39,798 bases of DNA from Candidatus Levyibacteriota bacterium. Lineage in GTDB: Bacteria > Patescibacteria > Microgenomatia > Levybacterales > UBA12049. Shown here one piece after another: positions 14,468 to 23,005 of this stretch; positions within the stretch are counted from its first letter, which is position 1, and each line of letters starts with the position of its first letter. The stretch is taken from NCBI GenBank assembly GCA_016182425.1, contig JACPGP010000033.1, positions 1-39,798 on the forward strand, given 5' to 3'. A program made the position numbers and the translations under genes. Under the pieces are notes generated by a model, which had not been told where the DNA came from, searched no databases, and was given only the letters and a program-made list of their open reading frames with translations.

Positions 14468-15757
14468 ATGACGATAACATTTGTGGGGCATGGATATGTT
14501 GGGCTTGTGTCTGCCTCGATTTTTGCGGAGTTGGGCAATACGGTTTGGGTTATTGGACATACTTCTGAAAAAATCGAAAACCTCAAAAAAGGGATCATTC
14601 CCATCTACGAACCAGGACTTGAGGAAATAGTTAAAAGAAACGTTAAGGCAAAGCGTTTGCTGTTTACTCTTTCCTACAAAGAAGCAATACCCGCGTCAGA
14701 CGCGGTTTTTATTGCTGTAGGTACGCCTCCGAAGAAAAACGGCGAAGCAGATCTTTCGGTTGTTTTTGCAGTGGCAGAAAAGATTGGGAGAAATCTTGAT
14801 GGGTATACAGTTGTTGTAACAAAAAGCACAGTACCAGTTGGGACAAATTTTGAAGTTAAAAAAATTATTGAAAAAGTTTTGCCACAGAAAGCCACGTTTG
14901 ATGTAGCCTCAACACCAGAATTTTTGCGCGAAGGCCAGGCCATTTCCGATACACTGCATCCAGATAGAATTGTAATTGGCACAGAAACAAAACGAGCAGA
15001 GGAAAAACTGGTCGAGCTTCATAAACCAATTGATGGAACCATGGTCCTTACCACTATTCCAACTGCTGAAATGATAAAGTATGCGGCAAATGCTTTTTTA
15101 GCCACAAAAATTTCGTTTGCCAACGCCATCGCGCAGCTTTGTGAAGTAACAGGAGCAGATGCTTTAGGGGTACTGGAGGGAATTGGTTTGGATAGCCGGA
15201 TTGGCAAGTCATTCCTTTCTCCAGGGCCAGGGTATGGCGGAAGTTGTTTCCCCAAAGATGTTAAAGCGCTTATTGCCATAGCAAAACAACATGGGTACAA
15301 GTTTTTGCTTCTTAAGGATGTTGAGGCGATTAACGCTCAGGCGATGGAAGGGATTGTATACAAAGCGAAAAAACTGCTTAAAAATCTTAAGGGAAAAACA
15401 ATTGGAATTTTGGGCCTTTCATTTAAGCCGGATACCGATGATATGCGAGATGCCCCTTCGATTGTTATTATCAATCAATTACAAACAATGGGAGCAAAGA
15501 TGAAGGTGTACGATCCGATTGCGATGGATAATGCGAAGAAAATCTTAAAACATGTTATTTTTTGCAGCGATTCCTACGAGGCCGCTAAAGATACAGATTT
15601 GCTTATTGTTATTACAGAATGGAATGAATTTCGACAGCTTAACTTAGGTAAAATAAAAGAATATATGAGGCAACCAGTTCTTATTGACGGAAGAAATATT
15701 TACGATCCTAATGTTGTACAAAGGCTTGGTTTTATCTATAGAGGGGTGGGAAGATAG
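14468..15757 (+). CDS. ugd: UDP-glucose 6-dehydrogenase
   Basis: Oxidises UDP-glucose to UDP-glucuronate with two NAD+. N-terminal Rossmann motif GHGYVGLVSA (residues 7-16), STVPVGT (120-126), TPEFLREGQA, and the catalytic Cys in GPGYGGSCFPKD (C260). A second Rossmann-like half (about 310-429) starts TIGILGLSFKPDTDDMRDAPS. Length 429, normal. It opens the second part of the glycan locus; UDP-glucuronate would feed surface glycan or further sugar interconversion. The collapsed SDR gene at 17720 may once have used this product. Confidence 0.95.
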   Translation: MTITFVGHGYVGLVSASIFAELGNTVWVIGHTSEKIENLKKGIIPIYEPGLEEIVKRNVKAKRLLFTLSYKEAIPASDAVFIAVGTPPKKNGEADLSVVFAVAEKIGRNLDGYTVVVTKSTVPVGTNFEVKKIIEKVLPQKATFDVASTPEFLREGQAISDTLHPDRIVIGTETKRAEEKLVELHKPIDGTMVLTTIPTAEMIKYAANAFLATKISFANAIAQLCEVTGADALGVLEGIGLDSRIGKSFLSPGPGYGGSCFPKDVKALIAIAKQHGYKFLLLKDVEAINAQAMEGIVYKAKKLLKNLKGKTIGILGLSFKPDTDDMRDAPSIVIINQLQTMGAKMKVYDPIAMDNAKKILKHVIFCSDSYEAAKDTDLLIVITEWNEFRQLNLGKIKEYMRQPVLIDGRNIYDPNVVQRLGFIYRGVGR

Positions 15758-15763
15758 GCGTGT

Positions 15764-16726
15764 ATGGCAAAAAAGGTTTTAATTACTGGTATTTCTGGAT
15801 TCGCGGGCAGCCATTTAGCAGAGGCTTTAATTGCAAAGAATCAGTATGATGTAAGCGGTACATATCTTTCTGCCTCTAGTCTTGTAAATCTAGCCACGGT
15901 TAAAAAAAAACTGCGTCTTTCCCAGATTGATTTGATAAAGAAAGAAGATATTGCCTCTTTTGTTAAAGAGGTAAAGCCCGATTTAGTATTCCATTTGGCA
16001 GCGTTTCCGGCAGTCGGAGAAAGTTTTGGTCACCCCGAAGAAACCATTATGAACAACATTGTTGCTCAATTAAATTTATTGGAGGCACTAAGAAAGTTTG
16101 AATTTTTTGAATGCCGTGTTTTGGTTGTTTCCTCGGCAGATGTTTATGGAGAAGTAGCAAAAAAGGATTTGCCTATTGATGAAGAAACGCGTTTTTCTCC
16201 AGTTAGTGCATACGCCGTTTCTAAAATAACTCAAGATTTTTTAGGTTTGCAATATTTTTTATCTTATGGTATGAAAGTTATTCGAGTTCGCCCCTTTAAT
16301 CATATTGGTCCTCGTCAATCACCAGGATTTGTAGTAGCTGATTTTGCACAAAAAATTGCCAAGATAGAAAAAGGATTATCAGAACCTTTTATTACAGTTG
16401 GAAATTTAGACTCGAGAAGAGATTTTACTGATGTAAGGGATATAGTTCATGGTTATGTACTTCTGCTTGAGCAAGGCAAGATAGGTGACGTATACAATAT
16501 TGGTTCTGGAAAATCATATAAAATTTCTGAAATACTTGATATGCTTCTTTCTTTTTCTAAAGAAAAAATTACGGTAAAAAAAGATCAATCTTTGATTCGC
16601 CCTCAGGATTTATTAGAGCGAGTGTGTGACAACAGTAGGTTTGTAGAGTTAACTGGTTGGAAGGCGGAAATTCCCTTAAAGCAAACATTGAAAGATACCC
16701 TGGATTATTGGAGGAATATTGTTTAA
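15764..16726 (+). CDS. rmd: GDP-6-deoxy-4-keto-mannose reductase-like SDR
   Basis: NAD(P)-dependent extended SDR of 320 residues: GISGFAGSHLAEAL (Rossmann), SSADVYG, SAYAVSK (catalytic Tyr/Lys) and RVRPFNHIGPRQSPGFVVADFA. The last stretch is characteristic of Rmd-type reductases, which reduce GDP-4-keto-6-deoxymannose to GDP-D-rhamnose. The downstream gmd makes exactly that substrate, which supports the call. A bifunctional Gmd-like or GDP-fucose-type activity cannot be fully excluded from sequence alone. It starts 6 nt after the ugd stop, so it is probably in the same transcript. Confidence 0.8.
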   Translation: MAKKVLITGISGFAGSHLAEALIAKNQYDVSGTYLSASSLVNLATVKKKLRLSQIDLIKKEDIASFVKEVKPDLVFHLAAFPAVGESFGHPEETIMNNIVAQLNLLEALRKFEFFECRVLVVSSADVYGEVAKKDLPIDEETRFSPVSAYAVSKITQDFLGLQYFLSYGMKVIRVRPFNHIGPRQSPGFVVADFAQKIAKIEKGLSEPFITVGNLDSRRDFTDVRDIVHGYVLLLEQGKIGDVYNIGSGKSYKISEILDMLLSFSKEKITVKKDQSLIRPQDLLERVCDNSRFVELTGWKAEIPLKQTLKDTLDYWRNIV

Positions 16727-16744
16727 AATAAAGGAGCGGTTTTT

Positions 16745-17716
16745 ATGAAAAAAGCACTCATAACTGGAATTACGGGGCAGGATGGATCATACTTGGCAGA
16801 ATTTCTTTTAGGAAAAGGATACAAAGTTTATGGACTAACACGCCGTACCAGCACTGTAAACAACGAACGAATTGCCCACATTCAAGATAGAGTGACTTTA
16901 GTGCAGGGTGACCTTTTGGATCAAAGTTCTCTGTCTTCGGCACTTATGGAAGCAGCTCCTGATGAGGTATACAATCTTGCGGCTCAGTCATTTGTAAAAA
17001 CTTCTTGGAATCAACCCGTGCTTACAGGAGAATTTACGGCACTGGGTGTGACGCGTATGCTTGAGGCTATTCGCGTTGTCAATCCAAAGATTAAATTTTA
17101 TCAAGCATCTTCATCTGAAATGTTTGGGAAAGTAACGGAAACTCCGCAGAAAGAAACGACCCGCTTTCATCCCAGAAGTCCCTATGGCGTAGCAAAGGTG
17201 TATGGGCACTACATTACGGTTAATTACAGAGAGAGTTTTGGCATATTTGCTTGTTCGGGTATTCTTTTTAACCATGAGTCGCCAAGGCGCGGTCTTGAAT
17301 TTGTGACCAGGAAAATCAGCAATGCGGTTGCTCGAATCTATCTTGGTAAACAAAAAAAAATAGAACTGGGGGATTTACGGCCAAAGCGAGATTGGGGATT
17401 TGCGGGAGATTATGTTGAGGCAATATGGCTGATGCTTCAGCATGAGAAAGCAGATGATTATGTAATAGCAACAGGCAGGAACCATAGCGTAGAGGAGTTT
17501 GTTAAATTGGCGTTTAATGTGGCAGGAATTAGCAATTGGAAAGATTACGTTTTGGCAAATAAGCCTGAACACATGCGCCCGGCAGAGGTAGATTTTTTAA
17601 TTGGAGATTACAGTAAGGCTAAAAAAGTGCTTGGTTGGAAACCAAAGACAAGTTTTGAGCAATTGGTGGAGATGATAGTGAAAAAAGATATAGAGATGGA
17701 GCGGGGAAGCAAATAA
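16745..17716 (+). CDS. gmd: GDP-mannose 4,6-dehydratase
   Basis: Converts GDP-D-mannose to GDP-4-keto-6-deoxymannose with bound NADP+. GITGQDGSYLAEFLL is the family's N-terminal Rossmann signature; RRTSTVNNERI, SSSEMFG, SPYGVAKVYGHY and NHESPRRGLEFVTRKI follow, all typical of Gmd. Length 323, slightly shorter than enteric Gmd (about 370). A clear AAAGGAG ribosome site precedes the ATG. Paired with the upstream rmd-like gene it supplies GDP-D-rhamnose or a related 6-deoxyhexose. Confidence 0.94.
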   Translation: MKKALITGITGQDGSYLAEFLLGKGYKVYGLTRRTSTVNNERIAHIQDRVTLVQGDLLDQSSLSSALMEAAPDEVYNLAAQSFVKTSWNQPVLTGEFTALGVTRMLEAIRVVNPKIKFYQASSSEMFGKVTETPQKETTRFHPRSPYGVAKVYGHYITVNYRESFGIFACSGILFNHESPRRGLEFVTRKISNAVARIYLGKQKKIELGDLRPKRDWGFAGDYVEAIWLMLQHEKADDYVIATGRNHSVEEFVKLAFNVAGISNWKDYVLANKPEHMRPAEVDFLIGDYSKAKKVLGWKPKTSFEQLVEMIVKKDIEMERGSK

Positions 17717-17719
17717 AAT

Positions 17720-17857
17720 ATGGAGACGGTATTAATTGCTGGAGGAGCAGGGTTTATCGGCTCACATCTAAGTGAATCGCTCCTTGACGAAGGATACAAC
17801 TCCAAGACGACATGTATCTGTATTAAAAAAGCCATAGACTATTTTAGAAAAGCATGA
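17720..17857 (+). pseudogene. Collapsed SDR epimerase/decarboxylase remnant
   Basis: A 45-codon frame in which the first ~23 residues (VLIAGGAGFIGSHLSESLL) are a perfect extended-SDR Rossmann start and the last ~10 (KKAIDYFRKA) look like the C-terminus of such an enzyme, for example UDP-glucuronate decarboxylase. The middle ~270-300 codons are missing, apparently by an in-frame internal deletion. It keeps the gene-start spacing after gmd (3 nt) and the ATGA overlap with the glycosyltransferase, so translation coupling survives. The parent family is inferred from very short matches. It cannot be an active enzyme. Confidence 0.7.
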
Positions 17858-19023
17858 AGGTTGTTATTATTATTCCCACATACAACGAAAAAGGAAATAT
17901 TGAGCGGGTAATAGAAATACTCGAAACTAAAATTTTCCCCCAGATAAAAAATCACCAAATGCATATTTTGGTTGTTGACGATACTTCGCCAGATGGAACA
18001 GCTGTCACCGTCGAGGGTCTCATGATGAAAAATAAAAATCTTCATTTGCTAAAAAATGGAGAAAAACTGGGATTAGGAGCAGCGTATGTACGCGGTATGA
18101 CTCATGCGGTTGAGAAATTGCAAGCAGAGATTATGTTTGAAATGGACGCAGATTTGTCTCATGATCCTCGTAAGGTTCCTGAATTTTTGAGGAAAATAGA
18201 TGAAGGATACGACATGGTTATTGGAACTCGCTACAGTCAAGGCGGATCAATTCCCCAAAATTGGGGTTTACTGCGAAAGACATACTCTGTTTTTGGTAAT
18301 TTATTAGTAAGATCAATTTTGATGAGATTTTGGATACATGACTGGACAGGCGGATTTCGGGCATTGCGAAAAGAGGTGTTTTTGAAAGAGAAAAAAGAAC
18401 TGGCCTCTTTTAGAGGATATACGTTTCAGGTTTCTTTTTTGCACAAAACTGTCCGTGATGGATTTAAAGTGGCGGAAGTTCCTATTCATTTTACGGATAG
18501 AACTCTTGGCCGATCAAAAATAGCTCCCAAAGAATACATTGCAGAGTTGCTCGAGTATGTTATTGCGGCAAGATTTTGGGAACTTGTTTTCTCTCCCTTC
18601 TTAAAGTACGCAATTACAGGATTTGTTGGGTATCTTATAAACGCCTTTTCTCTTGAATTATTTAAGATTTTTGGCATACACTCTGGTGTAGCAGGGGCAT
18701 TAGGAGCAGAACTTTCCATTATGTGGAATTTTACCCTCAATAATTTTTGGGCATTTTCTAAATATAGAATAACACGAGTTCAAAAAATTCCTTTAAAGTT
18801 TATTCAGTTTAATATGGTGTCTTTTGGCTCTGTGCTTATTATTTTTACTGTAATTACTGTTGGTACTTCTCTTTTTGGAGATACTCGTTTAGTGAGACAG
18901 CTATTTTTAATAATTGCTATAGCTTTTTTTGTTATTCCTTACAGTTATTCGATGTATAATATCTTTATATGGAAAAGGTGGCATATTTCTTTTCTTTCGG
19001 GACTGCAAAAAATGGTAGGATGA
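17854..19023 (+). CDS. Polyprenyl-phosphate glycosyltransferase (GT2) with GtrA domain
   Basis: 389 residues. Residues 1-~235 are a dolichyl-phosphate-mannose-synthase-like GT2 domain: IIIPTYNEKGNIERVIE, VVDDTSPDGT, the DXD-type MDADLSHDP, and MVIGTRYSQGG. Residues ~245-375 are a GtrA-like membrane domain of four helices (YAITGFVGYLINAFSLELFK, MWNFTLNNFWAFSKYR). Such proteins transfer a sugar to undecaprenyl phosphate and help bring it across the membrane, providing the donor for GT-C enzymes such as the next two genes. The start ATG overlaps the SDR remnant by 4 nt. Confidence 0.92.
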   Translation: MKVVIIIPTYNEKGNIERVIEILETKIFPQIKNHQMHILVVDDTSPDGTAVTVEGLMMKNKNLHLLKNGEKLGLGAAYVRGMTHAVEKLQAEIMFEMDADLSHDPRKVPEFLRKIDEGYDMVIGTRYSQGGSIPQNWGLLRKTYSVFGNLLVRSILMRFWIHDWTGGFRALRKEVFLKEKKELASFRGYTFQVSFLHKTVRDGFKVAEVPIHFTDRTLGRSKIAPKEYIAELLEYVIAARFWELVFSPFLKYAITGFVGYLINAFSLELFKIFGIHSGVAGALGAELSIMWNFTLNNFWAFSKYRITRVQKIPLKFIQFNMVSFGSVLIIFTVITVGTSLFGDTRLVRQLFLIIAIAFFVIPYSYSMYNIFIWKRWHISFLSGLQKMVG

Positions 19024-20627
19024 GATTCAATTTTCAATTGCGAAGTCATCATCTGCTACTTTTTAGCATTCTATTATTTGCTGCTTTTTTGCGACTCTAT
19101 AGAATTGATGAATACATGACTTTTTTGGGGGATGAAGGAAGAGACGCGTTAACTGTATACAACATTCTCCATGGCAAATTTACACTTCTTGGTCCAACTG
19201 CTTCTGTAGGAGGATTTTTCTTAGGTCCTATTTACTACTATTTTATGGCGCCTTTTCTATGGTTGTTTAATTACAATCCAGCAGGCCCTGCGGTAATGGT
19301 GGCTATCTTTGGAGTAGCTACTGTTTGGTTGATATATAGAGTGGGAAGTGTTTTTTTTAGTGTTTTTACCGGTCTTGTAGCCGCATCTTTATATACGCTT
19401 TCGCCTGTAGTTATTGCGTATTCCCGTTCATCTTGGAATCCAAACCTGATACCATTTTTTTCACTGCTTACCATTTATACCGTTTACTTAGCTACAAGAA
19501 AAAGAAACATGTTTCTTTTTCTTGTCTGTGGTAGCCTTTTGGGTATTGCAATGCAACTTCATTATCTTGCGTTATTTTTGGGCGTTATTATTGGGGTATA
19601 CGTACCTTTTATTTACATCTTGAGATGGTTTAATAATCGAAAGTACGGTTTTCTTTTCGAAACCATCAAGACTTATATTTTGATATTTTTAGGATTTCTT
19701 TTTGGTTTTACGCCGTTTTTGGCATTTGAGTTTCGCCACGGATTTCCCAACATTCAAAGCATTGTAAGATTTGTTTTTTCATCGGGCGAAACAGGGGGAA
19801 ATAGTAAGTTTTTTACGATTGTTGGTGATGTTTTTTCTCGTTTGTTTGCCAGACTTGTTACTGCTTTTCCTCCTCCCGAGCAGGTATCGCTGCAAGAGTC
19901 GGTTGCGTCATTAGACCTTTTTTTGGGAAACATTACTATTTCTGTTGGATCATGGTACATTTTTACGCTGTTTTTAGCGTTTTTGGCAACAGGTTTTTTT
20001 CTGATGCAATTTTATAGAACGATAAGAGATAATAATCAGCATTTAGAAAGTCGTCTTATTATTTTTTTATGGCTTATTTTAGGCGTTGGGCTGTTTGGCT
20101 TTTACAAAAAGCCAATTTACGATTATTATTTTGGTTTTATGTTTCCTCTCCCCTTTTTACTCGTGGGTAATATGCTCCAATTATTTTGGGGAAAAAAGAG
20201 AAAAAAGTATTTAGTTTTCGGGCTTATCGTTTTTTCTATAATATTAGTATTTAATCTACAAGGGATTCCATTTCGGTATGCCCCAAACCGCCAGTTGGCG
20301 CAGGTTGAGAAGATTGCGCAGTTTGTTTTGAGCAAAACAGAAAGAAAGCCATTTAATTTTGCTCTTATTACCCAGGGTAACTCAGATCATTCATACCGGT
20401 ACTTTTTTAGACTGGCAAAAAAAGATCCAATAAAGATTGAAACGTTTGAAAAAGATCCAAATAGATTAACTGTTAGAGATCAACTGTTTGTTATTTGCGA
20501 AACACACCCCTGTTATCCACTTGGGCACCCGTTATGGGAAGTTGCCGGATTTGGACGAGCTGAGATTGTAGAGACGTGGGATGTTTCGGTTGTAAAGGTA
20601 TATAAACTGGTTCATTACAAACCTTAA
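19020..20627 (+). CDS. GT39-type membrane glycosyltransferase
   Basis: 535 residues with about ten to eleven transmembrane helices and the GT-C fold signature near the N-terminus: LRLYRIDEYMTFLGDEGRD, with the acidic pair in the first extracytoplasmic loop. It belongs with ArnT/PMT-like enzymes that take a sugar from a polyprenyl-phosphate carrier and transfer it outside the membrane. The acceptor is unknown. The ATG at 19020 is preferred because it gives the ATGA overlap with the preceding gene; an in-frame ATG at 18969 would overlap by 55 nt. A soluble C-terminal extension follows the last helix (about 440-535). Confidence 0.85.
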   Translation: MRFNFQLRSHHLLLFSILLFAAFLRLYRIDEYMTFLGDEGRDALTVYNILHGKFTLLGPTASVGGFFLGPIYYYFMAPFLWLFNYNPAGPAVMVAIFGVATVWLIYRVGSVFFSVFTGLVAASLYTLSPVVIAYSRSSWNPNLIPFFSLLTIYTVYLATRKRNMFLFLVCGSLLGIAMQLHYLALFLGVIIGVYVPFIYILRWFNNRKYGFLFETIKTYILIFLGFLFGFTPFLAFEFRHGFPNIQSIVRFVFSSGETGGNSKFFTIVGDVFSRLFARLVTAFPPPEQVSLQESVASLDLFLGNITISVGSWYIFTLFLAFLATGFFLMQFYRTIRDNNQHLESRLIIFLWLILGVGLFGFYKKPIYDYYFGFMFPLPFLLVGNMLQLFWGKKRKKYLVFGLIVFSIILVFNLQGIPFRYAPNRQLAQVEKIAQFVLSKTERKPFNFALITQGNSDHSYRYFFRLAKKDPIKIETFEKDPNRLTVRDQLFVICETHPCYPLGHPLWEVAGFGRAEIVETWDVSVVKVYKLVHYKP

Positions 20628-21781
20628 TGCAACGAATTACTCTTTATCTGTTGTTTCTATTTCTTCTTTGGCGAATGTTTTTATTTGTTCCCTTATGGTT
20701 CGGTAGCACTCTTTTCTCATATAGAGAGGGTTACGATTACACAAGTATATGGAAATTTATAAAACCTTATTCACCAGTTGACAGTGTTTTTTTATATCCC
20801 TGGGCAAATTTCGATGGCGTCTATTACTTATCTATTGCAAGCAATGGATACACCGTTGATAATGCTGGTTTTTTTCCTGTTTTTCCATTCCTTATCCGTT
20901 TACTAGCTGGAATATTTGGACAGGGTGAGCAGTTTGGCAAGATACAATTTTTTAGCGCTCTTTTTATTGTTCATGCATCTTTTTTTACCAGCCTGGTGGT
21001 GTTTTATAAGCTACTTAGATTTAACTATAATCATAAAATTTCAATGCGAGTTATTTTTTTTCTGCTTGTTTTTCCAACTTCTTTTTATTTTGTCAGCATC
21101 TATACAGAAAGTGTATTTTTCTTGCTTTCGGTTTTGTCATTTTATTTTGCAAGAAAAAAACAATGGGCGGCTTCCAGTGTTAGCGCAATTATACTTTCGG
21201 CAACAAGAATTGTGGGAATTGCGATATTTCCTGTTCTTCTTTATGAGTTTTTTAAGCAGGAAAAAACATTTAGAACAGCACGTATCATCCCCTTGCTATT
21301 AATACCACTTGGGATTACAAGTTATGGATTATTTAATTTATGGCAATGGGGAGACTTTTTCCATTTTTTACAGATTCATGGCACTTTAGGAAATAGTCGA
21401 TCTACTGATTCAATAATACTTTTTCCACAGACTATTTTTAGATATATAAAAATTCTTATTTCCGTCTCTCCAAGTGTTTATGAATGGTGGATTGCGCTTT
21501 TGGAGTTTGGTGTTTTTTTCCTTGCTGTTTTTCTTTTTTATGTTGCTTGGAAGAAGAAAATTCGTTTTTCTTATCTCCTTTTTGCTTTGTTGAGTTTTTT
21601 GATTCCAATTTCTTCTGGAACATTTACCGGCCTTCCAAGGTATGTGGTCGTTTTATTCCCGTTGTTTATCGTATCGGCGCTTATCAAAAGCAAATGGCTA
21701 AGGTTTGCATATGTTACCGTTTCCATAGTCCTTTTAGGCTTGTTGCTTATGCTTTTCTCTCTCGGTTATTTTGTTGCGTAA
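20627..21781 (+). CDS. PIG-V-like membrane mannosyltransferase
   Basis: 384-residue polytopic protein resembling the PIG-V/GPI-mannosyltransferase-2 family of GT-C enzymes: FDGVYYLSIASNGY (loop with acidic residue), FFPVFPFLIRLL, SIYTESVFFLLSVLSFYFARKKQWAAS and SATRIVGIAIFP follow the family order. The donor is probably a polyprenyl-phosphate sugar such as that made by the GT2 gene two positions upstream. One base overlaps the previous stop, so the three glycosyltransferases form one translational unit. This is the last gene of the glycan locus. Confidence 0.8.
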   Translation: MQRITLYLLFLFLLWRMFLFVPLWFGSTLFSYREGYDYTSIWKFIKPYSPVDSVFLYPWANFDGVYYLSIASNGYTVDNAGFFPVFPFLIRLLAGIFGQGEQFGKIQFFSALFIVHASFFTSLVVFYKLLRFNYNHKISMRVIFFLLVFPTSFYFVSIYTESVFFLLSVLSFYFARKKQWAASSVSAIILSATRIVGIAIFPVLLYEFFKQEKTFRTARIIPLLLIPLGITSYGLFNLWQWGDFFHFLQIHGTLGNSRSTDSIILFPQTIFRYIKILISVSPSVYEWWIALLEFGVFFLAVFLFYVAWKKKIRFSYLLFALLSFLIPISSGTFTGLPRYVVVLFPLFIVSALIKSKWLRFAYVTVSIVLLGLLLMLFSLGYFVA

Positions 21782-21788
21782 GTTAGTC

Positions 21789-21817
21789 TTGACAACAAGA
21801 GTGAAACAAGTTAAACT
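21789..21817 (+). promoter_or_regulatory. Strong promoter for the SUF operon
   Basis: TTGACA (21789-21794), a 17-nt spacer and TAAACT (21812-21817) lie 22 nt upstream of the Rrf2 regulator ATG. It is one of few classical -35/-10 pairs in the window. Binding of the first gene product here, as for IscR or SufR, would give feedback control; the operator itself was not identified. Confidence 0.72.
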
Positions 21818-21839
21818 ATCACCTCATTAGTATTAGTTT

Positions 21840-22262
21840 ATGATTCGATTTTCACGAAGAGAAGATTATGCGGTTATTTTAGTTACCACACTTGCTATAG
21901 AGTATAACAAGCGTCTGGTGTCGCTTTCCGAAATTGCAAAATCTTACAAGATATCACTTCTTTTCTTGCGAAATGTCGCAAATGATTTGCGAAACAAGAG
22001 TATTGTGCAGGCAGTGGAAGGAAAAAGGGGAGGATATGAACTTGCAAAAGATCCTAAAAATCTTAAGATGGGGGAGATATTAAAAGCATTTTCTACAGAG
22101 CCACTTTTGGAGTGTTGTTCTACATTTTCTGCCGCTTCTGCGAAAGACAGGTGTCCGCAAGAGGGATTTTGCAGGGCTGGGTATATTTGGCGAAAGCTTA
22201 ATCGGGAATTTTTGGAGAAGGTATCGAGCTTAAGCGTACACGATTTTATGCAGTATCGATAA
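21840..22262 (+). CDS. Rrf2-family Fe-S-responsive regulator
   Basis: 140-residue Rrf2 (IscR/SufR-like) winged-helix protein. The N-terminal wHTH covers about 1-65 (SRREDYAVILVTTLA, VSLSEIAKSYKISLLFLRNVANDL, GKRGGYELAKDP). The cysteine cluster C92, C93, C105, C111 can hold a [2Fe-2S] or [4Fe-4S] cluster. Members sense cluster status and repress or activate cluster-assembly genes. It is the first gene of the suf operon, 2 nt before sufC, directly behind a strong promoter. The exact subtype is not decidable by eye. Confidence 0.9.
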   Translation: MIRFSRREDYAVILVTTLAIEYNKRLVSLSEIAKSYKISLLFLRNVANDLRNKSIVQAVEGKRGGYELAKDPKNLKMGEILKAFSTEPLLECCSTFSAASAKDRCPQEGFCRAGYIWRKLNREFLEKVSSLSVHDFMQYR

Positions 22263-22264
22263 AT

Positions 22265-23005
22265 ATGTTAGTTATCAAAAATCTCCATATTACCACACAA
22301 GAAAAAGAAATTATTAAAGGTTTAGATATTACGATAGAAAGTGGAGAAGTTCATGCTGTTATGGGTCCAAATGGCGCAGGAAAGACAACACTGGCGATGG
22401 GACTTATGGGACAACCGCAATTCAAAATTCAATCCGGCGATCGCCGGACAAAATTCAAAATTAATGGTGAAGATATGCTTAATAAGTTACCCGAAGAGAG
22501 GGCGAGAGCAGGGTTATTTGTGTCGTTTCAGCAGCCAGTTGAAATAACCGGCGTATCTGTTCTTTCTTTTTTGCGAACCGCATACAAAGCGCTTTATCCA
22601 GAAGAAAAAGTGTCTCTTTCTGAATTTAAGGAACAAGTTAAAAGAGCACTAAGCACAGTTTCATTACCACAAGAGTTTATGCAGCGGTCGCTTAACGAAG
22701 GGTTTTCTGGTGGTGAGAAAAAACGGGCGGAAACTGCCCAACTTTTGATCCTAAAACCAAAGTATGCGATTTTGGACGAGATAGATTCGGGTCTTGATGT
22801 TGATAGTTTAAGGGCTGTTGCAAGGGCAATTAAACAGGCAGTTGAAAAATATAAAATAGGTATACTTCTTATTACCCATTACCAGCGAATTCTTCATCAT
22901 CTTAAGCCCAATTATGTGCATGTGTTGATTGATGGCAAGATCAAAAAATCTGATGGGATGACACTTGTTGAAAAAATCGAAAGGGATGGTTATGCAGCAG
23001 TTTAA
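22265..23005 (+). CDS. sufC: Fe-S assembly ATPase SufC
   Basis: ABC-type ATPase of the SufBCD scaffold complex. Walker A GPNGAGKT (residues 34-41), RARAGLFVSFQQPVEITGVS (the SufC-specific Q-loop region), signature FSGGEKKRAE, and AILDEIDSGLDVD (Walker B). Residues about 53-66 (FKIQSGDRRTKFKI) carry a few residues more than usual and are encoded by a repeat-derived insert (22421-22462). That loop lies between Walker A and the Q-loop, where variation is tolerated. The frame overlaps the sufB start. Confidence 0.95.
   Translation: MLVIKNLHITTQEKEIIKGLDITIESGEVHAVMGPNGAGKTTLAMGLMGQPQFKIQSGDRRTKFKINGEDMLNKLPEERARAGLFVSFQQPVEITGVSVLSFLRTAYKALYPEEKVSLSEFKEQVKRALSTVSLPQEFMQRSLNEGFSGGEKKRAETAQLLILKPKYAILDEIDSGLDVDSLRAVARAIKQAVEKYKIGILLITHYQRILHHLKPNYVHVLIDGKIKKSDGMTLVEKIERDGYAAV
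22421..22462. repeat. Palindrome and AAATTCAA repeats inside sufC
   Basis: A perfect 16-bp palindrome, TCCGGCGATCGCCGGA (22433-22448), is flanked on both sides by AT-rich TTCAAAATTCAA-type units. The flanking units match those inside korA (28071-28104). It reads through in frame within sufC. Confidence 0.75.

Noticed and set aside
11360..19023. UGA recoded to glycine (code 25)
   Set aside because: RF2 is encoded, and TGA ends several genes (rfbB, the GT2-GtrA gene) exactly where the protein families end.
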